Shown piece by piece: positions 6,795 to 13,956 of a stretch of 21,390 nt of DNA. Below the pieces are notes generated by a model that did not search any database, was not told where the DNA came from, and saw only the letters and a program-made list of their open reading frames with translations. Positions within the stretch are counted from its first letter, which is position 1; each line of letters begins with the position of its first letter. Both the position numbers and the translations under genes were made by a program. The DNA comes from Cyanobacteria bacterium UBA11370 (GTDB lineage: Bacteria > Cyanobacteriota > Cyanobacteriia > Cyanobacteriales > Coleofasciculaceae), in contig DNGI01000183.1 in assembly GCA_003486645.1 (NCBI GenBank), positions 1-21,390 of the forward strand, in the 5' to 3' direction.

Positions 6795-9545
6795 ATGGAG
6801 GTTGGACTGTTGATTCAACAGCAAGTTGGATCAGCCGATTTCCCGATCGAAGATCTATACATCGATTTACCATTGCTGCTGACTTACGATCCTCGCCCTG
6901 ATTCCGTTCTTCTTGAAACAGATGTTGAACAAGACAACCCATCAGCCAGGAATAGCACCACCAATGTCCAACGGGTTGAGCAATCTACACTGCGCCAAAT
7001 TTTTCAACTTGAATCAACTGATGTAGAACAAGTTCATCAGCAATTCCGCGATAGCTTTACGAGTGCCTTGCGTTTTGATAGATCGCCGATCCGGCACCTC
7101 TTGCAACAACCAGAGCCAACCGTTTGCAAAATCAGTAGTCAGTTAGCGTCAGAAGCCCGATTAGTAATCGTGGGAGATCCGGGTTGTGGTAAGACAACTC
7201 TTCTACGTTTTCTGGCTTATAGTTATTTCGATAAGCATCCATTGTCACCTTTGCATACAGAGGATTCGACTAGAATCTCTGAAAATCAAGCGGCATTACC
7301 GGATCAATCTTGGATACCTGTGGTTCTATTCTGTCGCGATCTGCTAGCCACTGACTTTGAGTGCAGTTTGAGCCATTTAATCGAGTATCAACTACAAAAG
7401 TTGGGTTATCACGCTAATGAGCCTCGTCGCTTACTGACAGATCTGCTCGAACAGAAAATGTCAGAAGGACAGGTTTTACTTCTAGTCGATGGACTGGATG
7501 AAATTCCATCCAGTCGGAAACGACGGCAGCTTGCTCAACTGATTGCGAACATCCATGAACCAATCCCGATCGTTCTCACCTCTAGAGTTTTTGGATTCAA
7601 TACTATCGCAGACTCACTGCGTTCCTTCAAGCACATTAATGTAGCGCCTCTGAGAGGCTCTGAGAAGAAAGAATTTGCTCAGAACTTTGCAAAATTTCTA
7701 GGAAAGGCATCTCTATCCAATGCTCTCGAATCTTTTGTTTGTAGTGACCGCAGAGTAGCCACCCTATGCGAAAACGTATTTCCCCTCACTCTCATCACTC
7801 AATTAGCGCTCCAAGACAGTATTTCGCCACGTGATCGGAGGGGAGATTTCTATCGTCGAGCAGTAGACTTGATGATTAAACGTCGTCCTATTTCGGACGA
7901 CCGCTATGTCAGCAAACCCAATAATGAAATCCTGCCTCACCTGGAATACCTTGCTTACCAGATGCGCTTGGATGGTGCTCAACACTGGCAAGAGTCACAG
8001 GTGATTGAAGCGATCGAAGAGTTTTATGCCAACAAAGCAACAAGCAGAATACAGCGGTATTCTCCTGAAGAATGGTATGACTTAGTTCTCAGCCAGATTG
8101 GGTTGCTAACCATTGCAGGAACTAGTATACGAGACCAAATGGATTGCGATGAAGTCCAATTTTTTCATCAATCGTTCCAGGAGTATTTTGCAGCCCAGGC
8201 ATTACTGAATGGTCGTATTTTCTCTGAAGGGGTAGAAGTTCTACAGCGCTTGCACCAGCTAGTGCATGAGATTGAAATTGCAGAGAGAAAAGTCGATTTT
8301 TGGGGACTTGTAACAAAAACAGAACCTGTAACTGCCGGTTATTGGCAGGAAGTCATTCGCTTTTGTATTGGTTCCTTACCTCGTCGAAAAGACGGTAAAT
8401 TCGGAAAAAGTGGTATCACTGCTGATGATGCAATGTTAATGCTACTCCCTTCGCCTCTCACTGCTGAAAGGGAAGCTCGTGCTTTATCCATCTTTGCGCT
8501 ACAAACCCTAGTCGAAGAACCCGATGTGAGTGGTGAAACCGTTGATGCCGTCATCGATGCAGCTACAGATAATCTAAACAGATTGGATGGGTTCAACACA
8601 AAACAGAACACACTCATGGATGAAGTTCTGTACTCTCTCATGCGCTCTTGCTTTGCAGAACGATGCCGAAAACGGATGTTGCAAAGCTTTGTAAAATACT
8701 GTGGCAACCGCCGGAGCAGGATCGGGGCTGTTTACTCGATGGCAACGACAAGCGGTGACGTGCTTAACGCGGATAATGCATTCGAGATATTGGAGCCTCT
8801 TTTGACAAAGTTACAGGATAATAACTCGATCAAAATCCGTGCTGATGCAGCACTTAAACTAATGAACGCATTCTATCGAACCCAAGTACTGAACTCTAAC
8901 ATCAGGATTGACTTCCTCCCCGATTCTCTCTTGCCAAAAACTGTAGGCTTATTGTTGGAAACCGCAAAGGAGAGCGGCGAACATGAGGCTATTTCATTTG
9001 CAGTGCTGTGGGCTTTGGGATGGTTAACAAGCGCCAAGACATGCCACACCTATACAGCTTACCGCTTTAATGAAGAAGAACTTGAGGTCTTACGGCAAAT
9101 TGTAACAGATGATAGGCGCGATGCCTATTCTCGAACGTGGGCGGCTTTGATTTTGAGTGTTTGTGGAACTGAAACGCTTGTCTTTAATCAAGTTGATGAC
9201 TGGATTAGGCAGTGGGCAACTGTTGCAGATGGAAGAAAGCCCCACAAAGATTTACCCCTGATTACGCCGATTCACCGTCCGCAGGATACTCAAGTTCTAC
9301 AATCTCTCATTACTTCAGATATCCCGGAAAGCCCTAAGCAATTAGTCGCGATCGCAATGGGTCGATTAGGCTGTTTTGTCCCCGAAATGATAGAACCACT
9401 GCTAAAAGCCTTTCAGGATGATTTGCTAACCAATGAAGATCGAGATGAAGCTTTGGTCTATTTAACATTGATCGGAGGCGAACAAGTCATATCATCCTTA
9501 ACACAAATCATAAACACTTCAATCAATAGCAAAGGAGATGAATGA
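6795..9545 (+). CDS. NACHT-family NTPase with C-terminal HEAT-like repeats
   Basis: A 916-residue STAND-class protein. Walker A is GDPGCGKTTLL at about residue 127, Walker B is LLLVDGLDEIP at about 228, and the strand ending in a conserved Arg is IPIVLTSRVFGF at about 258. A winged-helix-like arm follows (FHQSFQEYFAAQALL near 456), then helical HEAT-like repeats to the end. Bacterial NACHT proteins are known anti-phage sensors; that role is a reasonable inference here. ATG 6795 is the first standard start, but coding character extends upstream to the TGA at 6702: the intervening 30 codons read as a charged helix (RERIKERTQQALVRYLKQE). ATG 6795 has no good ribosome site, so the real N-terminus may lie in the preceding ORF. 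The 3' end overlaps the next gene by four bases. Confidence 0.9.
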   Translation: MEVGLLIQQQVGSADFPIEDLYIDLPLLLTYDPRPDSVLLETDVEQDNPSARNSTTNVQRVEQSTLRQIFQLESTDVEQVHQQFRDSFTSALRFDRSPIRHLLQQPEPTVCKISSQLASEARLVIVGDPGCGKTTLLRFLAYSYFDKHPLSPLHTEDSTRISENQAALPDQSWIPVVLFCRDLLATDFECSLSHLIEYQLQKLGYHANEPRRLLTDLLEQKMSEGQVLLLVDGLDEIPSSRKRRQLAQLIANIHEPIPIVLTSRVFGFNTIADSLRSFKHINVAPLRGSEKKEFAQNFAKFLGKASLSNALESFVCSDRRVATLCENVFPLTLITQLALQDSISPRDRRGDFYRRAVDLMIKRRPISDDRYVSKPNNEILPHLEYLAYQMRLDGAQHWQESQVIEAIEEFYANKATSRIQRYSPEEWYDLVLSQIGLLTIAGTSIRDQMDCDEVQFFHQSFQEYFAAQALLNGRIFSEGVEVLQRLHQLVHEIEIAERKVDFWGLVTKTEPVTAGYWQEVIRFCIGSLPRRKDGKFGKSGITADDAMLMLLPSPLTAEREARALSIFALQTLVEEPDVSGETVDAVIDAATDNLNRLDGFNTKQNTLMDEVLYSLMRSCFAERCRKRMLQSFVKYCGNRRSRIGAVYSMATTSGDVLNADNAFEILEPLLTKLQDNNSIKIRADAALKLMNAFYRTQVLNSNIRIDFLPDSLLPKTVGLLLETAKESGEHEAISFAVLWALGWLTSAKTCHTYTAYRFNEEELEVLRQIVTDDRRDAYSRTWAALILSVCGTETLVFNQVDDWIRQWATVADGRKPHKDLPLITPIHRPQDTQVLQSLITSDIPESPKQLVAIAMGRLGCFVPEMIEPLLKAFQDDLLTNEDRDEALVYLTLIGGEQVISSLTQIINTSINSKGDE

Positions 9546-10105
9546 TGGCAAAGAAGAACATCAGTGGTTATGACTTGCACGCCCGTTGTCTCCTCGCCTT
9601 AGTTGGGATGGGAGATGTGAATGCTCTTCGGGATCAGCTTAATCTTGGCAAGGGGGAACAAATTGACCTTGATGCCTATGCCTATACATTGGCAGGAGTG
9701 GAAAACCTTGAAGGGAAGAAAATTCTTGAAAATATGAAGGAGCATGAGAATAATCAGGTTCGAGATGCAGTCAATCATGCACTCCTACAACTAGAACAAT
9801 GGGAGCAGGAAAAGAATCAAGGAAACAGCACGACCTCATCTGATGGCGATACTTATCTTAATCGGCATATTGCAAGTCGAGGTCATTTAATTCATAAGCT
9901 TAAAGCTAAAGACAGTACTGGACGTTGGGCATATTATTTTGTCCTCATCCATCCTTCTGCTGAACAAAGATTCCTACAAGCATTAAATTCAACTGAGTCA
10001 ATTGATTTAGAAGATTATGGAGAAGTTGTTGCTTCTTGCTATGGGGAAAGTCCTGACGAAAAAACAAGAGCTTTTTTGAAAGAGAGGTATGGATTTGATG
10101 TTTAA
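9542..10105 (+). CDS. HEAT-like partner protein of the NACHT gene
   Basis: A 187-residue protein overlapping the NACHT stop codon. The Shine-Dalgarno AAAGGAG at 9531-9537 suits the second ATG (9545) better than the first (9542). Residues about 10-90 look like HEAT-type helical pairs (ARCLLALVGMGDVNALRDQL; VRDAVNHALLQLEQWEQ). Residues about 110-187 form a separate, well-ordered domain with TGRWAYYFVLIHPSAEQRFLQ, then IDLEDYGEVVASCYGE and a final FLKERYGFDV; I recall this C-terminal pattern from other cyanobacterial proteins but not under a named family. The tight coupling suggests it works with the NACHT protein, as a regulator or effector. Function unknown. Confidence 0.75.
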   Translation: MMAKKNISGYDLHARCLLALVGMGDVNALRDQLNLGKGEQIDLDAYAYTLAGVENLEGKKILENMKEHENNQVRDAVNHALLQLEQWEQEKNQGNSTTSSDGDTYLNRHIASRGHLIHKLKAKDSTGRWAYYFVLIHPSAEQRFLQALNSTESIDLEDYGEVVASCYGESPDEKTRAFLKERYGFDV

Positions 10106-10161
10106 AATTAGCTTACTAACGCTCTTGCTTATAAGCGACTGACAGATGAGAAATAGAAAAA

Positions 10162-10314
10162 ATGCAAAATTCAGATAAGCCACAAACAGATGATTTGAAA
10201 AAACGGTTAGAAGAAATTCCTACGGAAAAATCATTAAGATCTAAGTACGAGGATGCACTAGATGAAAAATGTAAGGAGATTGCAAAAGAAATGCTAGGCA
10301 AAAGGGAATTTTAA
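10162..10314 (+). CDS. Possible small charged protein (50 residues)
   Basis: ATG at 10162 opens a 50-codon frame ending TAA at 10312: a Lys/Glu-rich, helix-forming peptide (start MQNSDKPQTDDLKKRLEEIP, end AKEMLGKREF). It follows the NACHT partner gene by 56 bases on the same strand. Composition is compatible with coding, but no Shine-Dalgarno is evident and no family is recognised. It could be a chance frame. Confidence 0.35.
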   Translation: MQNSDKPQTDDLKKRLEEIPTEKSLRSKYEDALDEKCKEIAKEMLGKREF

Positions 10315-10413
10315 TCTTGCTGTCTTGTAATAGGAAAAATATGATTTTAATCTTGTAGCAACTGTCTTAATTGTCAAGCGATCGCTAGAAAAAAAGTGCG
10401 ATCGCAAGCTCGT

Positions 10414-10550
10414 CGTAGGCTGGGTTGACAACAGGAAACCCAGCATCGCTTTTCTCTGGCAGTACTAACTAGAAGCGCGATCGCACTGGACGGCTGTGAC
10501 CGTGGACGTGATTGCCAAGATAAAATGAGAGGGCGATCGTTTCCTTTCAC
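10414..10550. repeat. 137-bp interspersed repeat, copy 1
   Basis: Nearly identical to 12573-12708: two substitutions and one missing base. It includes a perfect stem GCTGGGTT/AACCCAGC (10419-10444), two HIP1-type GCGATCG segments, and ends 17 bases before the antitoxin ATG at 10568. Bases 10315-10413 upstream hold two more HIP1-rich segments and nothing else recognisable. Confidence 0.9.
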
Positions 10551-10567
10551 TTGCAGTCACCCTAACT

Positions 10568-10813
10568 ATGCTCAGTACAACAGTTACCGATACCGGACAA
10601 ATTACCCTGCCTGAAGAAATTCGGCAGCATCTCAAGCTGGTAAGCGGTAGCCGAGTCGAGTTTGTGATTGACAACGAAGGTCAAGTCAAAATTTTTCCCC
10701 TCAATGTTGCCGTAGAAACCCTATCCGGCATTCTCCATCGACCCAACATTCAACGAGCTTCCCTCGAGGATATGGAAATTGCCATTTCCGAGGGCGCGAA
10801 TGATTGGACTTGA
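10568..10813 (+). CDS. AbrB/SpoVT-type antitoxin (VapB-like)
   Basis: An 81-residue protein with an N-terminal swapped-hairpin AbrB domain: TTVTDTGQITLPEEIRQHLK followed by GSRVEFVIDNEGQVKIFP, the classical pattern of MazE/VapB antitoxins. The C-terminal part (about residues 45-81) would wrap the toxin. It overlaps the PIN toxin gene by 14 bases, so the two form an operon. Such antitoxins neutralise the RNase and repress their own promoter. A near-identical 137-bp repeat ends just upstream, so the promoter is probably inside or next to that repeat; no confident -10/-35 pair was seen. Confidence 0.88.
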   Translation: MLSTTVTDTGQITLPEEIRQHLKLVSGSRVEFVIDNEGQVKIFPLNVAVETLSGILHRPNIQRASLEDMEIAISEGANDWT

Positions 10814-11189
10814 TACCAACATCCTCGTTCGATACCTCACCAGAGATGATGAGCAGCAATGGCAACAAGCCGTTACAGTCATTCAGCAGAATCAGCCTTG
10901 CTTTATCACCAATATCGTTCTGTGTGAGTTGGTTTGGGTACTTAGGGGCGCAAATTATGGCTTTCATAAAGACGAGATCGTCAGTGTCCTGGAGTCCATG
11001 TTGCATAGTGCGGCTTTTGAATTTGAAAACCGCTCAACGATTGACCAGGCTCTACAGCGATACAAGCAGGGCAAGGCTGATTTCTCTGACTATTTGATTG
11101 GGGCGGTATCTCGACAGGCGGGTTGCACACAAACCGTAAGCTTCGATGGCAAATTGAAGGGGGAAAAGGGATTTCAGTGTCTGGAGTAG
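10800..11189 (+). CDS. PIN-domain ribonuclease toxin (VapC-like)
   Basis: A 129-residue PIN protein from ATG 10800 (MIGLDTNILVRYL); an upstream TTG at 10779 is possible but would add residues before the usual PIN start. The acidic catalytic set is complete: Asp5, Glu43 (LCELVW), Asp97 (ADFSDYLI) and Asp116 (SFDGKL). PIN toxins are metal-dependent endoribonucleases, usually cutting tRNA or rRNA. It is paired with the AbrB-type antitoxin by overlapping codons. The stop is followed within eight bases by an attC-type core (AGCTAAC, 11197-11203), consistent with a gene cassette. Confidence 0.9.
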   Translation: MIGLDTNILVRYLTRDDEQQWQQAVTVIQQNQPCFITNIVLCELVWVLRGANYGFHKDEIVSVLESMLHSAAFEFENRSTIDQALQRYKQGKADFSDYLIGAVSRQAGCTQTVSFDGKLKGEKGFQCLE

Positions 11190-11196
11190 CGCCGTC

Positions 11197-11370
11197 AGCT
11201 AACAAGTCGTCTCGTCGAAGAGAGTGGAAGCGGTAACTCAGTTTCTCAACCAGTAGGCGATATGAAGAGCGATCGCTTGTGTGCCGTCCAGTGCGATCTG
11301 CGCTAGCCTTCGGCAACGCCAAGGGCGAACGCAGCAGCGCTTCGCTATCGCAAGTTCGCCGTAGGTTGGG
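11197..11370. repeat. attC-type core plus interspersed repeat, copy A
   Basis: AGCTAAC (11197-11203, one mismatch to RYYYAAC) leads into a repeat seen also at 12489-12565 and 13231-13356. Shared landmarks are GTGGAAGC, AACTCAGTTTCTCAACCA, GATATGAAGAGCGATCGCTT and GTGCCGTCCAG. Copies A and C also share a GC-rich tail through AAGTTCGCCGTAGG; A carries an extra insert of about 30 bases with local inverted symmetry. From 11371 to the next gene nothing else was recognised. Confidence 0.8.
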
Positions 11371-11503
11371 GCGACGAGATTTATGAGTTTCAGGCGTGCC
11401 CCCAAGTCGAAGAAGGCAATCAAGGCAAAATTATTGCCAGCGACTCAAGCTGTAGCGATCGCAAGTAAAATTGAGCCTCTAGTTTCTATAGGGCAACACC
11501 GTT

Positions 11504-12073
11504 TTGAGCCAGTATCAAATCTTAAACTTACAACGCCTTAATCAAGGGCTTCCTGCAATCACGCCCGCTTTTGGAGCCGCGATCGCAGAAGCGGGTGCAA
11601 TTTGTCTAACGGATGAAACCCATGAGCCAGGAGTAATCCTCGAAGTCGAAGGAGAATTTTCCGCTCGGTTCCAGTTAGATTGGCAGCCCGTTACGGAACA
11701 AGCAAGGCGATGCTGGAATGATGACGAATATACGACCGAGCAAGCGGCTTATGGCATTGCATTCCTATTAATTCTGCAATTGACCAATCTGACGGTGATT
11801 GAACGTTCTCGTAAGGGAACTGGATTTGACTACTGGCTGGGGAGCCAAGATTCAAGCACACTGCTGCCGTTCCAGCGTATGGCTCGATTGGAGGTTTCTG
11901 GAATTCGCAAGGGGAATCGGAGTCAGATCAATGCCAGAGTCAAGCAGAAAACTGAACAAACTGGCGCATCTGATGCAGAAGGGTTGCCAGCCTATATCAT
12001 TGTGGTAGAGTTCAGCCGCCCAATTTCTGTTGTTAGCGCAAAACAGAATCCCGAAGGAGCCTTACTTCAATGA
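11504..12073 (+). CDS. Conserved protein of unknown function, first gene of a pair
   Basis: A 189-residue protein starting at TTG 11504 (reads MSQYQILNLQRLNQGLPAIT); no ATG suits the conserved beginning, and AGGG lies about 12 bases upstream. The sequence is alpha/beta, with AFGAAIAEAGAICL near residue 22, a hydrophobic helix AAYGIAFLLILQLT near 81, and FDYWLGS near 109. I recall cyanobacterial relatives with the same start, found beside a second small gene as here, but no named domain or function. It overlaps the next gene by four bases. An attC-type core follows the pair at 12476. A cassette-borne two-gene system, possibly defence or toxin-antitoxin, is an inference from context only. Confidence 0.75.
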   Translation: MSQYQILNLQRLNQGLPAITPAFGAAIAEAGAICLTDETHEPGVILEVEGEFSARFQLDWQPVTEQARRCWNDDEYTTEQAAYGIAFLLILQLTNLTVIERSRKGTGFDYWLGSQDSSTLLPFQRMARLEVSGIRKGNRSQINARVKQKTEQTGASDAEGLPAYIIVVEFSRPISVVSAKQNPEGALLQ

Positions 12074-12459
12074 ACCAGATTCAAACGCTTCACCAACAAG
12101 CAATGGATTTAGCCGAAGCAGCGGCAGTTGCCCGTTTAAGAGGTGCGATCGAACAGGCGGCACAGTTAACACGCCAAGCCTTTGAACAAGAAACCCAAGC
12201 TGCCAATTTAATTGCTAGTGTTCTCGATGCTGAACCCACTCGCTCTGTCCTTCATCGTAGCGCTGCATCTCTCGCGATCGAATGTGGTGAGTTACGAGCC
12301 GCAGAACGCCTAATCGCAACGGCATTATCTGGCAGTCCACCCCCAGAGATTGCAGAAGAACTCAAAGATTTATTCATCCAGATCAATCTGAATCAATATC
12401 TGAAGCGTCAAGGACTCGATATCGACATCAGTGAACTGCAAGGATTGGTAAATCGGTAG
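12070..12459 (+). CDS. Helical (TPR-like) protein, second gene of the pair
   Basis: A 129-residue, almost entirely helical protein. Two or three antiparallel helix pairs can be seen (AMDLAEAAAVARLRGAIEQA; SVLHRSAASLAIECGELRAA; RLIATALSG), with the Ala/Leu spacing of tetratricopeptide repeats. The tail LNQYLKRQGLDIDISELQGL could be a binding segment. It is coupled by ATGA overlap to the preceding gene, so the products probably act together. No catalytic motif; function unknown. Confidence 0.75.
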   Translation: MNQIQTLHQQAMDLAEAAAVARLRGAIEQAAQLTRQAFEQETQAANLIASVLDAEPTRSVLHRSAASLAIECGELRAAERLIATALSGSPPPEIAEELKDLFIQINLNQYLKRQGLDIDISELQGLVNR

Positions 12460-12475
12460 TGTTCCGTGAGGCACG

Positions 12476-12482
12476 GTCTAAC
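12476..12482 (+). other. attC-type core (GTCTAAC)
   Basis: A perfect RYYYAAC heptamer 17 bases after the TPR-like gene. The attC arms are not recognisable; the interspersed repeat copy B starts seven bases on. Support comes only from its position, which is the same as for cores after the other modules. Confidence 0.35.
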
Positions 12483-12488
12483 AACACA

Positions 12489-12565
12489 GTGGAAACGATA
12501 ACTCAGTTTCTCAACCAACAAGCGATATGAAGAGCGATCGCTTGTGTGCCGTCCAGGGCAATCGC
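12489..12565. repeat. Interspersed repeat, copy B
   Basis: Shares GTGGAA, AACTCAGTTTCTCAACCA, GATATGAAGAGCGATCGCTT and GTGCCGTCCAG with 11224-11304 and 13231-13312. Together with the following 137-bp repeat it makes an inverted arrangement: GTGCCGTCCAG here and CTGGACGGC at about 12648. Confidence 0.85.
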
Positions 12566-12572
12566 CTACCGC

Positions 12573-12708
12573 CGTAGGCTGAGTTGACAAAAGGAAACCC
12601 AGCATCGCTTTTCTTGGCAGTACTAACTAGAAGCGCGATCGCACTGGACGGCTGTGACCGTGGACGTGATTGCCAAGATAAAATGAGAGGGCGATCGTTT
12701 CCTTTCAC
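12573..12708. repeat. 137-bp interspersed repeat, copy 2 (136 bp)
   Basis: Near-identical to 10414-10550, and like it placed upstream of an antitoxin gene, here about 100 bases away. The hairpin stem has one mismatch in this copy. Bases 12709-12809 show no further feature beyond a possible leader for the antitoxin. Confidence 0.9.
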
Positions 12709-12809
12709 CAAACCCTAGGCGAGGAGATTCTTAGCTGGCTTCGTTCCTGGGTTGGGACTGCACAACGAGGCTGCCAATTGGGGGTAGATGCTAGACTTAA
12801 CCCAGAAAC

Positions 12810-13025
12810 ATGAGGAGAGCGATCGCTTTGGCTTCTATTACCCTTGACCTTTCAGACACCCAATTCCAAAAGCTACAAGATTTGGCAACAGTGCATGGGA
12901 TTGCACTCGAAGTGTTATTGAAGGCAAGCTTGGAGGATTGGCTCAACTCTCAAAAGAGCGAGTTTGTTGAAGCAGCTAATTATGTGTTGACAAAGAATGC
13001 TCAATTGTATCAGTGTTTAGCATAA
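12810..13025 (+). CDS. Antitoxin of a Doc-type module
   Basis: A 71-residue antitoxin-like protein: a beta strand SITLDLSDTQF, a helix QKLQDLATVHGI, then LLKASLEDWL and the ending EFVEAANYVLTKNAQLYQCLA. Cyanobacterial antitoxins with this AANYVLTKNAELY tail are, from memory, encoded just before Doc toxins, and a Doc remnant follows here. The reading begins at ATG 12810, but TTG 12828 (giving MASITLDL) has GAGGAG ten bases upstream and better fits the family's usual start. The toxin is deleted, so this is an orphan antitoxin that could still repress promoters or neutralise a Doc encoded elsewhere. Confidence 0.7.
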   Translation: MRRAIALASITLDLSDTQFQKLQDLATVHGIALEVLLKASLEDWLNSQKSEFVEAANYVLTKNAQLYQCLA

Positions 13026-13209
13026 TGCGGTTTCTGATGGAAACAAACGTACAGGTCATGCTGCCGTAGAGACTTTTCTTGTGCTGAATGGAATGGAAAT
13101 TAACGTCTGTGTAGATGAACAAGAGCGTGTGGTGTTGGCGATCGCATCGGGGGAGCTAGGGCGGGAGGCATTTGTAGAATGGTTACTACTGAATACAACC
13201 GCCAGCTAA
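13021..13209 (+). pseudogene. C-terminal remnant of a Doc/Fic-type toxin
   Basis: Read from 13021 the frame gives SDGNKRTGHAAVETFLVLNG then EINVCVDEQERVVLAIASG and ELGREAFVEWLL, ending TAA at 13207. This is the C-terminal half of Doc, including the phosphate-binding DGNKRTG loop. The first half is gone: a TAG at 13018-13020 directly precedes the fragment, it has no start codon, and the catalytic His that should stand four residues before the Asp is Asn. The deletion joins the antitoxin's 3' end to the middle of the toxin gene. The stop lies inside an attC-type core (AGCTAAC, 13204-13210). Confidence 0.85.
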
Positions 13210-13230
13210 CAAGCCCTTTTGTTGAGGGGA

Positions 13231-13356
13231 GTGGAAGCAGTAACTCAGTTTCTCAACCAACAAGCAATATGAAGAGCGATCGCTTGTGTGCCGTCCAGTG
13301 CGATCTGCGCTTCGCAGCAGCGCTTCGCTATCGCAAGTTCGCCGTAGGCTGGGTTT
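13231..13356. repeat. Interspersed repeat, copy C
   Basis: Third copy of the repeat at 11224-11370 and 12489-12565, again immediately after a module and its attC-type core (13204-13210). It ends in the same GC-rich tail (AAGTTCGCCGTAGGCTGGG) as copy A. Confidence 0.85.
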
Positions 13357-13496
13357 TCACTGGTGTAAGCGATCGCACTATTGATGTTGTGGATGCCTAT
13401 TCAGATAATCCGCATGGCTCTGAAGCAGCGAAACTGGCAAGACTTTCCCCTGCTGGTAACAGAAGGCGTGAAATCAAGTATTTAGAGGACTTTTAA
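13357..13496 (+). pseudogene. Possible coding remnant of unknown origin
   Basis: An open stretch ending TAA at 13496 reads SDRTIDVVDAYSDNPHGSEA then AKLARLSPAGNRRREIKYLEDF. The composition looks protein-like, but its apparent N-terminus runs through the interspersed repeat and the Doc remnant, so any gene here is broken. No family recognised. Bases 13497-13575 hold the leader of the next module. Confidence 0.25.
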
Positions 13497-13575
13497 AGGA
13501 ACTAGAAGCTGGTGGGTAGACATCATACCTATCAGTTTTTTGGCGAGGTAATATAGACTTAGCTGTTCCAAGGTT

Positions 13576-13956
13576 ATGGCTATGACTTCGCATTCTGATG
13601 GGCAAGCAGCTATCATTCGTACAGAGAGGGGACTGACAATTTCAGGAACCCGTATTACTTTGTATGACGTGATGGACTATGTGACAGAGCAGTATCCACC
13701 AAAGTTCATTCGTGCCATGCTCAGCCTCACCGATGAACAGGTTAATTCCGCTCTATCTTACATTGATGCCCATCGTGCCGAGGTTGAAGCAGAGTACCAA
13801 GCCGTCCTTAAGGAAGCCGAGGAACTACGACAATATTATGAGGAGCAGAATCGTGCTCTCGTTGCTCACATTGCTGCAAAACCCCCTAGACCAGGTACGG
13901 AAGTGATTCGGGCAAAACTCCGGGCAGAACGGGCTAAACTTGAATCAAAGGCATGA
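13576..13956 (+). CDS. DUF433-family antitoxin
   Basis: A 126-residue protein with the DUF433 (VapB-like) core: IIRTERGLTISGTRITLYDV then VMDYVTEQYPPKFIRAM and LTDEQVNSALSYIDAHRAEV. This small winged-helix-like domain precedes PIN-like (DUF5615) toxins. The C-terminal third is a charged coiled helix (EYQAVLKEAEELRQYYEEQ), likely the toxin-binding arm. AAGG at 13570-13573 is too close to ATG 13576 and better placed for ATG 13582, so translation may begin at the third codon. It overlaps the toxin gene by four bases. The partner is truncated, so the antitoxin is now without a working cognate here. Confidence 0.85.
   Translation: MAMTSHSDGQAAIIRTERGLTISGTRITLYDVMDYVTEQYPPKFIRAMLSLTDEQVNSALSYIDAHRAEVEAEYQAVLKEAEELRQYYEEQNRALVAHIAAKPPRPGTEVIRAKLRAERAKLESKA

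Noticed and set aside
10465..10674. Minus-strand frames over the 137-bp repeat (also near 12511-12711)
   Set aside because: They arise because both repeat copies share the same sequence and one overlaps the antitoxin gene; not independent genes.
13179..13496. A 105-codon plus-strand frame as a complete gene
   Set aside because: Its first half is read through the Doc remnant and an interspersed repeat; only the last part looks at all protein-like and is listed as a possible remnant.
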